A stretch of 64,000 nucleotides of DNA from Thalassotalea loyana. Lineage in GTDB: Bacteria > Pseudomonadota > Gammaproteobacteria > Enterobacterales > Alteromonadaceae. Position numbers and translations under genes: made by a program. The notes below the pieces were generated by a model. The model did not search any database, had not been told where the DNA came from, and saw only the letters and a program-made list of their open reading frames with translations. The DNA lies in the NCBI RefSeq assembly GCF_030161435.1, contig NZ_BSSV01000001.1, positions 620,001 to 684,000 of the forward strand, read 5' to 3'. Each line of letters opens with the position of its first letter. The stretch's first letter is position 1. Below, one piece after another: positions 55,622 to 64,000 of this stretch.

Positions 55622-57547
55622 ATGGATTTTATGAGATTTATTTTACTCTTGATCTGCTGCGCTTTCCTACAAACAGCAGCATTCGCACAAAATACCCTTC
55701 CCTCGATCGAAGCTTATGGTGCACTCCCAGATAAAAACATGATGGTCATCTCTCCAAGCGGAGATCGCATTGCATATAGGACACAATCTGCTGATAAAGA
55801 TTACGTTGTTGTTTTTGATCTTACCACTAATAAAATGGTTGCCGCTATTGATGCTGCGGATGTAAACCCTAAATGGACACACTTCATTGATGAAGATCGA
55901 ATTCTATTTTTGGTCAGTGAAAGTAAGAAAATTAATTATGGTAAGAGAAGTTTTGATGACTCTGCAGCATTTATATATGAATTGAAATCTAACAAATTTC
56001 ATCAGGTATTAACGGCGGGCAATGGTATCTACGCTGGACAAGCTGGACTTGGCTGGATAGTCGCAATGTCGGAGGATAGAAAATATGCCTATATGCCTGC
56101 TTGGATTGATGCTGGGAAATTTGGCGTTGTTAGAGCAAACCTAGACAGGAAAAGACGCCCTAAGGTGATTAGTAAAGGGATCTCTGATGCAATAGATTAT
56201 TTTGTTGAATCGAATGGGGACATATTGGCAAGAGAACGTTATGACGACGAAGCTAATATTCACAAAATAGAAGTGCCAATGAATGATCGCTGGAGAACTA
56301 TTTACAGTGAAGAAAAAGAGTTATTCGAAGGAATGCAAGTTGGCGGAATTAGTCCTGATAAAAAACACCTTATTGTCTCAAAGTTTGATGAAAAACTCGG
56401 GCGCTGGGGTTATTACAAGCTTTCATTAGAAAGTGGAGATTTATCTCAAGCAATCTTTATTCGAGAGGATGCTGGCGTCGAGTCTCTAATTACTGATATT
56501 AATCGCGTAGTTTATGGTGCAATCTATTCAGGGTTTAAACCAAGCTACGAATTTTTTGACCCCAAGTATACAAAACTAATGGAAAACATTGCTGTTGCGA
56601 TGCCAAACAACAGTTTTTATATAGCGGATCACACGCCAGATTTTTCATCGTTTATATTTAGACTAGAGGGAGAATCAAGTCCAGGCGATTATTACAAGTT
56701 TAGTAAAGGTCAGTTTCAATTTATTTCATCTTCTAGAGATAAAATTTCACCAGAGCAAGTTCACCCTGTTTCTAGCGCGTCAATAAGTGCTCGAGATGGA
56801 GTTATCATTCCTACATTAATAACTTCACCTCTACATAAAGAAATTAATAATTTACCTGCAGTTATGTTGCCGCATGGTGGTCCGAGATCTTATGACCGTA
56901 TAAAGTTTAATTGGCTAGCTCAGTATTTTGCCTCTCAAGGTTATCTTGTCATTCAGCCGCAATTTAGAGGCTCAACAGGGTTTGGTGAAAAACACAAACA
57001 GCTCGGTGATGGGCAGTGGGGGTTGTCAATGCAAGATGACTTGACGGATACATTACAAGCTCTTGTCAAGCAAGGAAAGGTTGATAAAGATCGTATTTGT
57101 ATTGTAGGCTGGAGCTACGGAGGATATGCTGCGCTAGCAGGTGTTGCTTTTGAACCTGATTTATACAGATGTGCAGTCTCTATTAATGGCCTTTCTGACG
57201 TTCATGAAATGTTGATAGATACAACAAGATATAGAGATGATAATCACTGGCTTGTTGCATACTGGGAAAAAGTTGCTGTTGGGGCTGAAGTAAGTGAATC
57301 GCATTTGCAGCGTATTTCACCAATACACCATGTTGACAATATTAAAGTGCCTGTTCTGTTGATTCATGGTGAAAGAGATAACGTGGTTCCTGTAAAGCAG
57401 TCTGAATTAATGTATGAAAAGTTAATAGATTCAAATAAGGAAGCGCAATTTATCGAACTTAACGATGGAGATCATAGTTTAACTAACTTTCAAAATCGCA
57501 TGGCGGCATTAAAAGCAATAGACGCGTTTATCAAAAAACACATTTAA
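55622..57547 (+). CDS. S9 family prolyl oligopeptidase-like peptidase
   Basis: 641 aa secreted serine peptidase. Signal peptide (to about 22, QTAAFAQN), a seven-bladed propeller-like N-terminal half, and an alpha/beta-hydrolase C-terminus with nucleophile GWSYGGYAAL, Asp in HGERDNVVPV and His in DGDHSLTN. Probably degrades peptides in the periplasm. Start ATG 55622; ATG 55631 is an alternative. Likely a LysR-regulated gene. Terminator follows. Confidence 0.9.
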   Translation: MDFMRFILLLICCAFLQTAAFAQNTLPSIEAYGALPDKNMMVISPSGDRIAYRTQSADKDYVVVFDLTTNKMVAAIDAADVNPKWTHFIDEDRILFLVSESKKINYGKRSFDDSAAFIYELKSNKFHQVLTAGNGIYAGQAGLGWIVAMSEDRKYAYMPAWIDAGKFGVVRANLDRKRRPKVISKGISDAIDYFVESNGDILARERYDDEANIHKIEVPMNDRWRTIYSEEKELFEGMQVGGISPDKKHLIVSKFDEKLGRWGYYKLSLESGDLSQAIFIREDAGVESLITDINRVVYGAIYSGFKPSYEFFDPKYTKLMENIAVAMPNNSFYIADHTPDFSSFIFRLEGESSPGDYYKFSKGQFQFISSSRDKISPEQVHPVSSASISARDGVIIPTLITSPLHKEINNLPAVMLPHGGPRSYDRIKFNWLAQYFASQGYLVIQPQFRGSTGFGEKHKQLGDGQWGLSMQDDLTDTLQALVKQGKVDKDRICIVGWSYGGYAALAGVAFEPDLYRCAVSINGLSDVHEMLIDTTRYRDDNHWLVAYWEKVAVGAEVSESHLQRISPIHHVDNIKVPVLLIHGERDNVVPVKQSELMYEKLIDSNKEAQFIELNDGDHSLTNFQNRMAALKAIDAFIKKHI

Positions 57548-57555
57548 TACCTAAG

Positions 57556-57580
57556 AAAGGAGGCCTAAGCCTCCTTTTTT
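57556..57580 (+). terminator. Intrinsic terminator after S9 peptidase
   Basis: AAAGGAGGC / GCCTCCTTT stem with a four-base loop and a six-T run. Confidence 0.9.
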
Positions 57581-57645
57581 GACTAGTGGAGCGATGAGAT
57601 ATATAACTGTTAGTAGTATTATCGATTTTTTACAGGTGGGCTGAG

Positions 57646-59151
57646 GTGAATTTGATTCGTGTTAAACAGCTATTATTTACCTCTCTACTGTTATCTATTC
57701 TCTTAACTTCTCCTGTTGCCAACTCCATAGATAAAGAAAAAATTATTGTTGGTGCTGATATTTGGCAAGGTGTAACTAATGAAGACGGCACAGGAACCTA
57801 TCTCGAGTTACTTTATCATGTCTATGGTAAAGAGAATATCCAAGTCGATTTCATGTCATTTAATCGTGCAATTGACGCCTTTAATAGAGGCAAAATTGAT
57901 ATTGCAGTTGGTTTATTTCGTGACGATGCAGAAAGAGCAATATTTCCCAATTGGTACCTTGATGTCGAATACCCGATAGTTGCGCTTTATCATAAAGAAC
58001 GCAACGACATAAACAGTGTTAAAGATTTAGAGAGCTTAAACTTGGGCTGGATGAGAGGTTATGACTACGGCCGCTATTTGCCTGAGGCGAAGAATATTTA
58101 TCAGCTAAATACCTTGTATACCGGCTTTGAATTACTCATGAAAGGTCGAATTGACGCAATTATTGATTATGAATATAACATTCCTGAGCGCTACGCTGAC
58201 AAGCTTGTTGCTTATGAGATTATCCCTGAACGTTATATATTTAATGCCTTCCAGAAAAATTTACATGGTAAAAAATTAGCCGAAACTTATGATCGACGCA
58301 TGGCACAGATGCGAGACGACGGCACGCTAAAATCGTTATTTAAAGAAGAATACGTCCATAGTAATTTTGCAAACTTCAATCCCAACAAACGCTCTATGCT
58401 TATCTTTACCGATGAGGCAGGTGTTTTTTACAAACACAAGTCAGACAGTGTCGAATTATCAAATCGTTTAAGCAGTAGTTTGAGTGCTATTTTTGAGTTG
58501 ATGCTTAATTATCGGATTGAATATAAATTAGTGACAGACTTTTCTGATATTGCGAAGTACTCAAACCAAGAAGATGTTTGCTTCTCAGACATGATTAAAA
58601 CACCTGAAAGGGAAAAGCTTTTTGTTTTCAGTAAGCCAACGTCGCTTTATTTAGGCCTTGCACTGCATGCCACTGAACCTTTAGACATATCAGGCAACGC
58701 GAAACTGACAGAGCTAGCGCATTATTATCCGGATTATCGATTGGGGCTGGTTAACGGTCGCAGTTATGGTGAAAACTTGGATAACGTCCTAAGCAAAATT
58801 CCGGTTCTTAATGTATTTGATGTGCCGGCTGAGGTCGACAAGATAGCAAAACTTTTTACCAGAAAGCGTTTCGACTTGCTTGTTGAATATCCGCAAGATA
58901 TTCACTATTACTGGGATCAGTATAGTAATGAAGAACTATACAGTTACCCCATAGAGGGTGCGGCACCATACATCCTGGGACATTTTATGTGCTCAAATAC
59001 AGAATCAGGGCGAGCATTTGTCAGCGAAGTGAATGCTAGCCTTAAGCGACTAAATGCTGGTAATACGCTGTTTAATATGCAACAACAGTTTATTGCACCG
59101 TCCCAGAAAAAAATATTTGAGCAATATTTTAATCTCGGTGTTAAACAATAA
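57646..59151 (+). CDS. Periplasmic protein with two solute-binding (SBP family 3-like) modules
   Basis: 501 aa. Signal peptide (to about 26, SPVANSID). The N-terminal module (about 30-245) opens EKIIVGADIWQGVTNEDGTG and is substrate-binding-like. The C-terminal module (about 265-500) shares its last 60 residues' pattern with the protein at 40747-41628. No membrane segment or kinase is attached. GTG start behind GAGG. Ligand and partner unknown; may be a sensor accessory for a separate receptor. Confidence 0.75.
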   Translation: MNLIRVKQLLFTSLLLSILLTSPVANSIDKEKIIVGADIWQGVTNEDGTGTYLELLYHVYGKENIQVDFMSFNRAIDAFNRGKIDIAVGLFRDDAERAIFPNWYLDVEYPIVALYHKERNDINSVKDLESLNLGWMRGYDYGRYLPEAKNIYQLNTLYTGFELLMKGRIDAIIDYEYNIPERYADKLVAYEIIPERYIFNAFQKNLHGKKLAETYDRRMAQMRDDGTLKSLFKEEYVHSNFANFNPNKRSMLIFTDEAGVFYKHKSDSVELSNRLSSSLSAIFELMLNYRIEYKLVTDFSDIAKYSNQEDVCFSDMIKTPEREKLFVFSKPTSLYLGLALHATEPLDISGNAKLTELAHYYPDYRLGLVNGRSYGENLDNVLSKIPVLNVFDVPAEVDKIAKLFTRKRFDLLVEYPQDIHYYWDQYSNEELYSYPIEGAAPYILGHFMCSNTESGRAFVSEVNASLKRLNAGNTLFNMQQQFIAPSQKKIFEQYFNLGVKQ

Positions 59152-59179
59152 TTTTTATATTTATGAAAGGTCGGTTCTT

Positions 59180-59470
59180 GTGAGTAAAACGATTAATGAA
59201 ATTGCCCAAGCTAATTTTCAGTGGGTTGAAGAAATGGGCTGGCATAATAAAACGGTTCTTGAAGCCCTAGCACTTGTTGCTTCAGAGGTGGGTGAAGCTA
59301 TCAATGAGTGCCGTCAACAAGAACCAACACCGGAATTCGCAGAAGAATTAGCCGACATTGTATTGCGAGTGCTTGATATCGCGCACTGGCAAGGCATCGA
59401 TATGAACCAAGCCATTACTGACAAAATGGAGAAGAATCAGACAAGAGGTGCACGAGGTAGACTGAAGTAA
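59180..59470 (+). CDS. MazG-like nucleotide pyrophosphohydrolase
   Basis: 96 aa. The longest frame opens at 59054 inside the previous gene; the GTG at 59180 (with GAAAGG upstream) gives the typical start. Metal-binding signature of all-alpha NTP pyrophosphatases: EVGEAINECRQ then EEFAEELADIVLRVLD-type (E-x-x-E...D pattern), LDIAHWQGIDM. Likely hydrolyses non-canonical NTPs. Ends just before the TGCAA repeat cluster. Confidence 0.85.
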   Translation: MSKTINEIAQANFQWVEEMGWHNKTVLEALALVASEVGEAINECRQQEPTPEFAEELADIVLRVLDIAHWQGIDMNQAITDKMEKNQTRGARGRLK

Positions 59471-59480
59471 CTTTCTATCA

Positions 59481-59541
59481 TTGCATTTTGCAACAGTTTC
59501 CACGACGTGAGTTGCAATATGCAACATGCAATATGCAATAC
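59481..59541. promoter_or_regulatory. Cluster of TTGCA/TGCAA repeats upstream of the PEP-CTERM gene
   Basis: TTGCATTTTGCAA (59481-59493) and the run TTGCAATATGCAACATGCAA, then ATATGCAATA (to 59541). Five copies of the TTGCA/TGCAA word are packed into 60 bp, as tandem and inverted units. Probable protein-binding array for the gene starting at 59646. No sigma-54 promoter signature could be seen. Confidence 0.45.
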
Positions 59542-59645
59542 GGAAATCAATAAATGTCATAAGCTATTGATTTTTATGTTTTTAGTTTAGTTGGTCTGAT
59601 TGTTGGATTAACACTACTGTAGCTTTTTAAGGTGAGGTAGCAGTT

Positions 59646-60422
59646 ATGAAAGCATCAAAATTAATGTCGATATTCGCAGCCGTAGGTTTTAGTGTTTCGT
59701 CGCAAGCAGGAATTATTAATTTCGAGTCTAATGGTGCTTGCTACTCAGTATCTGACAACCAAGTCATTCCATTAACCCAGTCTTTTACTGTGGGAGAGAC
59801 TTCAGTGCGCTTTGGCTTTGACACCGATGAAGATGGTGTAATCGATGCTAACGCGGTATATGAGCAAGCGGGTAACAATGACCAAAAAACAGGCTTTATC
59901 AGCAAAGCAGGTAAAGACCAAGCTGCTTCAGGTTATGAAAGCCAACTTGGTAACTTCTTCTTGCGCCAAGCGAATGCTTACAAGCCATTTGGTGTGTTTT
60001 CAATTTTATATGACTCGGACCAGCCAGTAACGGGCGCTTCAGGTGAGATTTGGGACATTGATGGTGGCAAGAACAAAACAGAGCAGTTCTTAGTAAAAGC
60101 GTTTAATCATAATCAACTGTTGGCGTCTATTTTGTCACCAATAGGAAACAACTCACAATTAGACGGTAAACCTTGGGCTTTTGGCTTTAGTGGTTTATCA
60201 GACATCACACGTATTGATATTTCGTTTGTCGGTAGCAAAACCAAAGGTATAGGACTTGCGTTTGATAACTTTTCACCGATTCAGAACGCAAGTGCATTAT
60301 CAAGTGTCTCTGTACCTGAACCTGCTAGTATTTTGATGTTATCTTTAGGCATTATTGGTCTAGGTCTTCGTAAGTTACGCCAACCAAACCAAGCGGTGGA
60401 AACGGTAAATCGCGATTCATAG
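59646..60422 (+). CDS. PEP-CTERM sorting domain protein
   Basis: 258 aa secreted protein. Signal peptide (to about 21, SSQAGIIN), an Asp/Asn/Gly-rich body (FDTDEDGVIDANAVYEQAG, then SGLSDITRIDISFVGSKT), and the C-terminal PEP-CTERM tripartite tail: VPEPAS, a hydrophobic segment, and basic RKLRQPNQ. It would be processed by an exosortase (EpsH) for export to exopolysaccharide or the outer surface. Its stop codon overlaps the stop of the convergent LysR gene by 6 bp. Confidence 0.87.
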   Translation: MKASKLMSIFAAVGFSVSSQAGIINFESNGACYSVSDNQVIPLTQSFTVGETSVRFGFDTDEDGVIDANAVYEQAGNNDQKTGFISKAGKDQAASGYESQLGNFFLRQANAYKPFGVFSILYDSDQPVTGASGEIWDIDGGKNKTEQFLVKAFNHNQLLASILSPIGNNSQLDGKPWAFGFSGLSDITRIDISFVGSKTKGIGLAFDNFSPIQNASALSSVSVPEPASILMLSLGIIGLGLRKLRQPNQAVETVNRDS

Positions 60423-61307
60423 AGCCCAGTGAGCATGGCAAAGCTTTTGGACAAACCAGTCGAAAGCTTTGCCTTCGTGCTCTTTATTCCAGGCAATAAA
60501 CAGTGATTGGTTTGGCCGTGGAATCACACATTGCTTAACAACGAGCTCGCCACTTTTAACATAAGGCTCCGCCAAATGTGATGGAATGAAGCCTATCCCT
60601 ATACCTTTTCGTTGAGCGTTAATTTTCGCCGACATCGTATTAACCCTGATAACTTGTTTGCTCGTAAAGAGGCCGCTATCACGTTCCGGTAGTAATTGAG
60701 AGGTATCAGCGACAACAATTGAGGGGTAGCGTGCTAGGTCCTCAAGGTCGACAATCTCTTTTGTACACAATGGGTGGTTGTTCGCGACCGCAAAAATAAA
60801 TGATATTTCTGCAATTTTGTGAGTATTAAAGCGCCCCTTTGGCAGCTCTCCAGAAGCACCTATCACTATATCCGCGCGCTTACTATGTAAAGCATCCCAT
60901 CCACCGCCTAATGCTTCAACGCTTAACGAAACATCTACATTTTGTGGTAATTGCGTAAACTCTTTTAGTAAGTCATAGACGATGCATTCGGGGACTACCG
61001 TATCGCGAGCGATTCGGAGCTCATTTTCCCAACCCGTTTCAAGCTGCGTCAATGCATCAGCCATTTTGGTCGTCGCATAAAGTATTTCTCGACCATGATC
61101 TAGGACTAACTTACCTGCAGGCGTTAATACCGCTCGCTGTTTGGAGCGATCGAATAGCGCAGTACCAAGATCCTCCTCGAGTTTCTTGATGGTGTAGGTG
61201 AGTGCAGAGGGGACTTTGTAGAGCGACTGAGCTGCCGCGGAAAAGCTACCTTTTCTATCTATCGCGTCAAGCGCGCGCAGCGCTTCAAGGGTAATCGCAT
61301 GGTGCAT
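60417..61307 (-). CDS. LysR-family regulator of the doxX-pirin-GST operon
   Basis: 296 aa. HTH (ALRALDAIDRKGSFSAAAQS, then LEEDLGTALFDRS) and effector domain (DTVVPECIVYDLL). Divergent from doxX with 148 bp between. A 17-bp palindrome (61324-61340) sits by its start. Such LysR-doxX-pirin-GST clusters are usually quinone/electrophile responsive. Convergent overlap with the PEP-CTERM gene by 6 bp is confirmed at sequence level. Confidence 0.9.
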   Translation of the reverse strand: MHHAITLEALRALDAIDRKGSFSAAAQSLYKVPSALTYTIKKLEEDLGTALFDRSKQRAVLTPAGKLVLDHGREILYATTKMADALTQLETGWENELRIARDTVVPECIVYDLLKEFTQLPQNVDVSLSVEALGGGWDALHSKRADIVIGASGELPKGRFNTHKIAEISFIFAVANNHPLCTKEIVDLEDLARYPSIVVADTSQLLPERDSGLFTSKQVIRVNTMSAKINAQRKGIGIGFIPSHLAEPYVKSGELVVKQCVIPRPNQSLFIAWNKEHEGKAFDWFVQKLCHAHWAL

Positions 61308-61323
61308 AGTGAGTCCTTTTTAT

Positions 61324-61340
61324 GTTCAAAATTTTTGAAC
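61324..61340. promoter_or_regulatory. 17-bp palindrome, probable LysR operator
   Basis: GTTCAAAA-T-TTTTGAAC, a perfect inverted repeat containing a T-N11-A LysR box, 16 bp from the LysR start codon in the divergent lysR/doxX region. Confidence 0.75.
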
Positions 61341-61455
61341 TAATACGTCAAAATGTTTCGGTTTTTTAATTAGGCTATCACATATAGACTTGTAATCAAT
61401 GGATGAGGAGTAAAGCTTCTTTGTTCTTATTTTTTAAATATGTGAGGGTATTGAA

Positions 61456-61899
61456 ATGAAAACATTAATTCAAAAATTATCAACAAGTCATGCAGGTTAT
61501 TCTGCATTAGCACTGCGTATTCCTGTGGGAATTATATTTATGGCACATGGTGCTCAAAAGTTATTCGGTTGGTTTGGTGGCTATGGTCTAGAGGGCACAG
61601 GTGGATGGATGGAATCGATTGGTTTAGCACCGGGCTTTTTGATGGCATTGTTAGCCGGTAGTGCAGAGTTCTTCGGTGGCTTATTTATTTTACTGGGGTT
61701 GTTAACGCGACCGGCAGCAACAGCCCTAGCATTTACCATGGTTGTCGCAATATTTTCTGTACATTTCGTCAATGGCCTATTTATGTCAAACAATGGGTAT
61801 GAGTTTGGTCTTGCGTTATTAGCTGCGAGTATTTCATTGGCATTATCTGGTGGTGGAAAACTAGCTGGTGATAACCTAATTGTTAAGAAGCTGGCGTAA
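61456..61899 (+). CDS. DoxX family membrane protein
   Basis: 147 aa, four membrane segments. Family motif ALRIPVGIIFMAHGAQKLFG then GFLMALLAGSAEFFGGLFIL and PAATALAFTMVVAI. Function of DoxX proteins is loosely linked to redox/quinone stress. First gene of the operon with pirin and GST. Confidence 0.9.
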   Translation: MKTLIQKLSTSHAGYSALALRIPVGIIFMAHGAQKLFGWFGGYGLEGTGGWMESIGLAPGFLMALLAGSAEFFGGLFILLGLLTRPAATALAFTMVVAIFSVHFVNGLFMSNNGYEFGLALLAASISLALSGGGKLAGDNLIVKKLA

Positions 61900-61928
61900 A
61901 GTCAGCTCTCCAATACAGGAGGCATACA

Positions 61929-62624
61929 ATGATTCTTGTAAGAAAAGCCGCTGAGCGTGGCGTTGCAAATTTTGGTTGGCTGCAAAGCAAACACAGTTTT
62001 TCATTTGGTCATTATTATGATCCGAAACATATGGGGTTTTCAGCACTGCGAGTCATCAATGATGACCATGTCGCACCATCGGCGGGATTTGAAACACACG
62101 GTCACCGAGATATGGAAATTATTAGTTACGTATTAAAAGGTGAAATTGCACATAAGGACAGTGAGGGAAACGTGCAAGTTCTACCCGCAGGCGAATTTCA
62201 ACTGATGTCAGCTGGTAGAGGGATATTCCATAGTGAATTCAATAACTCGGCACATGACGCACTAGCGTTTTTACAAATTTGGGTTGAACCAAATATAAAG
62301 GGCACTGTGCCGGGCTACCAGCAAAAAAATTTCGGTACAACAGAAGGTATCACAACGATTGTAACCCCGGATGGAGAAGGCTCAACATTGCAAATTAAAC
62401 AAGATGCCAAATTACATCAGCTAATACTGACTGCAGGAAAAGGTTTGGATTTTGATAGGTCAATTGGTGAGCATGTGTATATTCACGTGATACAGGGTGA
62501 ATTGTTGGTCAATGAAACCCTGTTGCAAGCGGGTGATGGAGCAAAAGTTTCACAGTTAAAAAACATGCAACTGAAAAATAAAGGCGAGACTCAAGTAACA
62601 GCACTTATATTTGAGTTGCCATAA
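61929..62624 (+). CDS. Pirin family protein (YhhW-like)
   Basis: 231 aa bicupin. HSFSFGHYYD and GFETHGHRDMEIISYVLKGE, with the His/Glu metal ligands, and a second cupin domain at the C-terminus (HVYIHVIQGELLVNE). YhhW-type pirins have quercetinase activity in vitro; in this context a role in quinone/flavonoid stress is reasonable. AGGAGG ribosome site; between doxX and GST. Confidence 0.92.
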   Translation: MILVRKAAERGVANFGWLQSKHSFSFGHYYDPKHMGFSALRVINDDHVAPSAGFETHGHRDMEIISYVLKGEIAHKDSEGNVQVLPAGEFQLMSAGRGIFHSEFNNSAHDALAFLQIWVEPNIKGTVPGYQQKNFGTTEGITTIVTPDGEGSTLQIKQDAKLHQLILTAGKGLDFDRSIGEHVYIHVIQGELLVNETLLQAGDGAKVSQLKNMQLKNKGETQVTALIFELP

Positions 62625-62639
62625 AGTAGGTAAGATATT

Positions 62640-63617
62640 ATGGGATTATTAGTAGACGGTGTTTGGCACGATACGTGGTACAACACAAAAGAAAGTAACG
62701 GTAAGTTTAAGCGCGAAGAGGCGCAATTAAGAAACTGGATCACTGAAGACGGTAGTGCAGGGCCGACAGGTCTGTCCGGTTTTAAAGCTGAATCGGGTAG
62801 GTACCACCTATACGTTTCGTTAGCATGTCCATGGGCACATCGCACATTAATTTTTAGAACACTTAAAGGCCTTGAAGAACACATCAGTGTTTCTGTGGTA
62901 AGTCCTGATATGCTCGCAAAGGGTTGGACGTTTGAACAAGATAACTATAGTTCAGGTGATGAGCTTTTTGGTAGTGATTACATGTATCAGATATATACGC
63001 GTAACAACCCTGAGTACAGTGGTAGAGTGACCGTGCCTGTTTTATGGGATAAACAGCAAAACTGTATTGTTTCGAATGAGTCCTCGGAAATCATTCGGAT
63101 GTTTAATACAGCGTTTAACAAGATTACAGGAAATCATGACGACTATTATCCTGAAGCAAAGCGCAGTGAGATAGACGAAGTTAACGAGTTTGTTTATCAC
63201 AACATCAATAATGGTGTGTATAAAGCAGGGTTTGCTACGACGCAATCAGCATACGGTGAGGCTTACGAAAACTTATTCAATGCATTAGATAATATTGAAC
63301 AACGGCTGTCGAATCAGCGTTACTTAACAGGTGGTGAGCTAACGGAAGCGGATTGGCGTTTATTTACAACGTTAATTAGATTTGATGCAGTGTACGTAGG
63401 GCACTTTAAGTGTAATAAACGATAAATAGCACAATACCCAAATTTATCGCAGTACGTAAGAGATTTATATCAAGTAGCTGGTGTGGCGAAAACAGTCGAT
63501 TTTTATCATATCAAACGACACTATTACTTTAGTCATACTATGATAAATCCTACACAAGTTGTTCCTCAGGGACCAGATATTGACTACAACGTAGCTCATA
63601 ATAGAGCGAGTCTTTAG
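62640..63617 (+). pseudogene. Glutathionyl-hydroquinone reductase (YqjG-like) interrupted by an in-frame TAA
   Basis: Family of xenobiotic reductases (ECM4/YqjG). The first 261 codons include the active Cys in YVSLACPWAHRTLI and SNESSEIIRMFN. Codon 262 (63423-63425) is TAA, but the same frame continues IAQYPNLSQYVRDLYQVAGV to TAG at 63615-63617, matching the family C-terminus (HYYFSHTMINPTQVVP). It is a single nonsense change (CAA to TAA would fit, giving KRQIAQ), not a frameshift. Full length would be 325 aa. The truncated product lacks the last fifth and probably does not fold normally; a sequencing error or suppression are alternatives. Confidence 0.88.
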
Positions 63618-63630
63618 CCGTATGTATTTA

Positions 63631-63670
63631 AATAAACGAAGCCGCTGCCAATTCAGTGGCTTCGTTTATT
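63631..63670. terminator. Bidirectional terminator after GST
   Basis: AATAAACGAAGCC / GGCTTCGTTTATT perfect 13-bp outer stem with a further CTG/CAG inner pairing. Confidence 0.85.
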
Positions 63671-63685
63671 AAGTCATGATCATGC

Positions 63686-63868
63686 TTAGCAATTTTCATA
63701 TTTCCAGTTCTTTCCCTTTCCTTCACTGACCCACTCAATCGTCGTTGCGAGACGTTTTTCTCTTGTTTCTCGGTTTTTATTAGCTGTAGGTAGAGGAAAA
63801 ATATGGAAGTAACTCAAAAATCTATCGTTATTAAGGAGATAGCTATTTGTTGGATCTCCGGCCCTATT
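63686..63868 (-). pseudogene. Fragment resembling a YdeI/OmpD-associated family C-terminus
   Basis: A minus-strand frame of about 60 codons without a start codon, closed by TAA upstream, ending TTIEWVSEGKGKNWKYENC. The end TREKRLATTIEW followed by EGKGKNWKY recalls the YdeI/bacteriocin-protection C-terminus. The family call is weak; it is shown as a remnant because the upstream half is missing. 63869-64000 shows no gene. Confidence 0.35.
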
Positions 63869-64000
63869 TTATTTATTAAAGCAGCTGTCCCAAATATTTT
63901 CTATCGCATTTTGTAATGAGCTTTTCGGTTATTACTTCGCTTGAGTATTCTGCTAGTATTTATATGAGTTCCTATTATATTGCTGTTTCTATGAGCCCTT

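Noticed and set aside
63423-63425. Frameshift in the GST gene
   Set aside because: The downstream family-like sequence is in the same frame, so it is a nonsense codon.
1-64000. tRNA or rRNA genes
   Set aside because: No cloverleaf-like stretch with conserved T-loop sequence or rRNA motif was seen on either strand.

Overview
The window looks like chromosome of an AT-rich marine gammaproteobacterium of the Alteromonadales, most like Colwelliaceae/Thalassotalea. The evidence is the nudF-yqiB-cpdA-yqiA-parE order, a large TonB-dependent receptor, a PEP-CTERM protein, glycogen genes with a LacI-type regulon, and many two-component and c-di-GMP proteins. Genus is inferred from gene content only.

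Layout. 1-3.6 kb: glycogen genes glgB (cut by the window edge) and glgP. 4.5-7 kb: TonB-dependent receptor behind a long structured leader. 7.1-13.4 kb: HD-GYP response regulator overlapping a 1756-aa hybrid histidine kinase. 13.6-15 kb: TolC-like channel. 15.1-19.5 kb: nudF, DUF1249, cpdA, yqiA, parE. 19.54-40.57 kb: a 21-kb Tn7-like transposon abutting the parE stop codon. 40.7-47.2 kb: host genes (periplasmic solute-binding protein, Pho-box-preceded porin, thioredoxin-like, VOC, two diguanylate cyclases). 47.3-49.6 kb: parC. 49.9-52.5 kb: sugar transporter and LacI regulator, whose candidate operators also precede glgP. 52.6-60.4 kb: YebC/YeeN, a small exported TPR-like protein, LysR, S9 peptidase, solute-binding protein, MazG-like, PEP-CTERM protein. 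60.4-63.6 kb: LysR divergent from doxX-pirin-GST, the GST carrying an in-frame stop.

The Tn7-like element is the centre of interest. It encodes TnsA, TnsB, TnsC and a short TniQ in one overlapping operon, plus a second, larger, inverted TniQ/TnsD-like protein whose C-terminal half appears to carry three small helix-turn-helix modules. Both ends carry matching inverted TnsB-type sites; those at the parE end have an exact 21-bp period. TATAAG flanks both ends as a probable target duplication. There is no CRISPR array or cas gene, so the job of the second TniQ is open.

The cargo reads as one anti-phage operon led by a WYL-domain regulator of the BrxR/CapW type with a 37-bp dyad upstream. It contains an MmeI-like adenine methyltransferase without a visible nuclease motif, an SF2 helicase, a GIY-YIG nuclease, a small unknown protein, a 1628-aa NERD nuclease / pseudokinase / kinase / SF1 helicase fusion, and a 482-aa winged-helix partner. 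The last two recall type I Mokosh but with NERD in place of a phospholipase D nuclease. Whether the operon is one system or two is the main open question.
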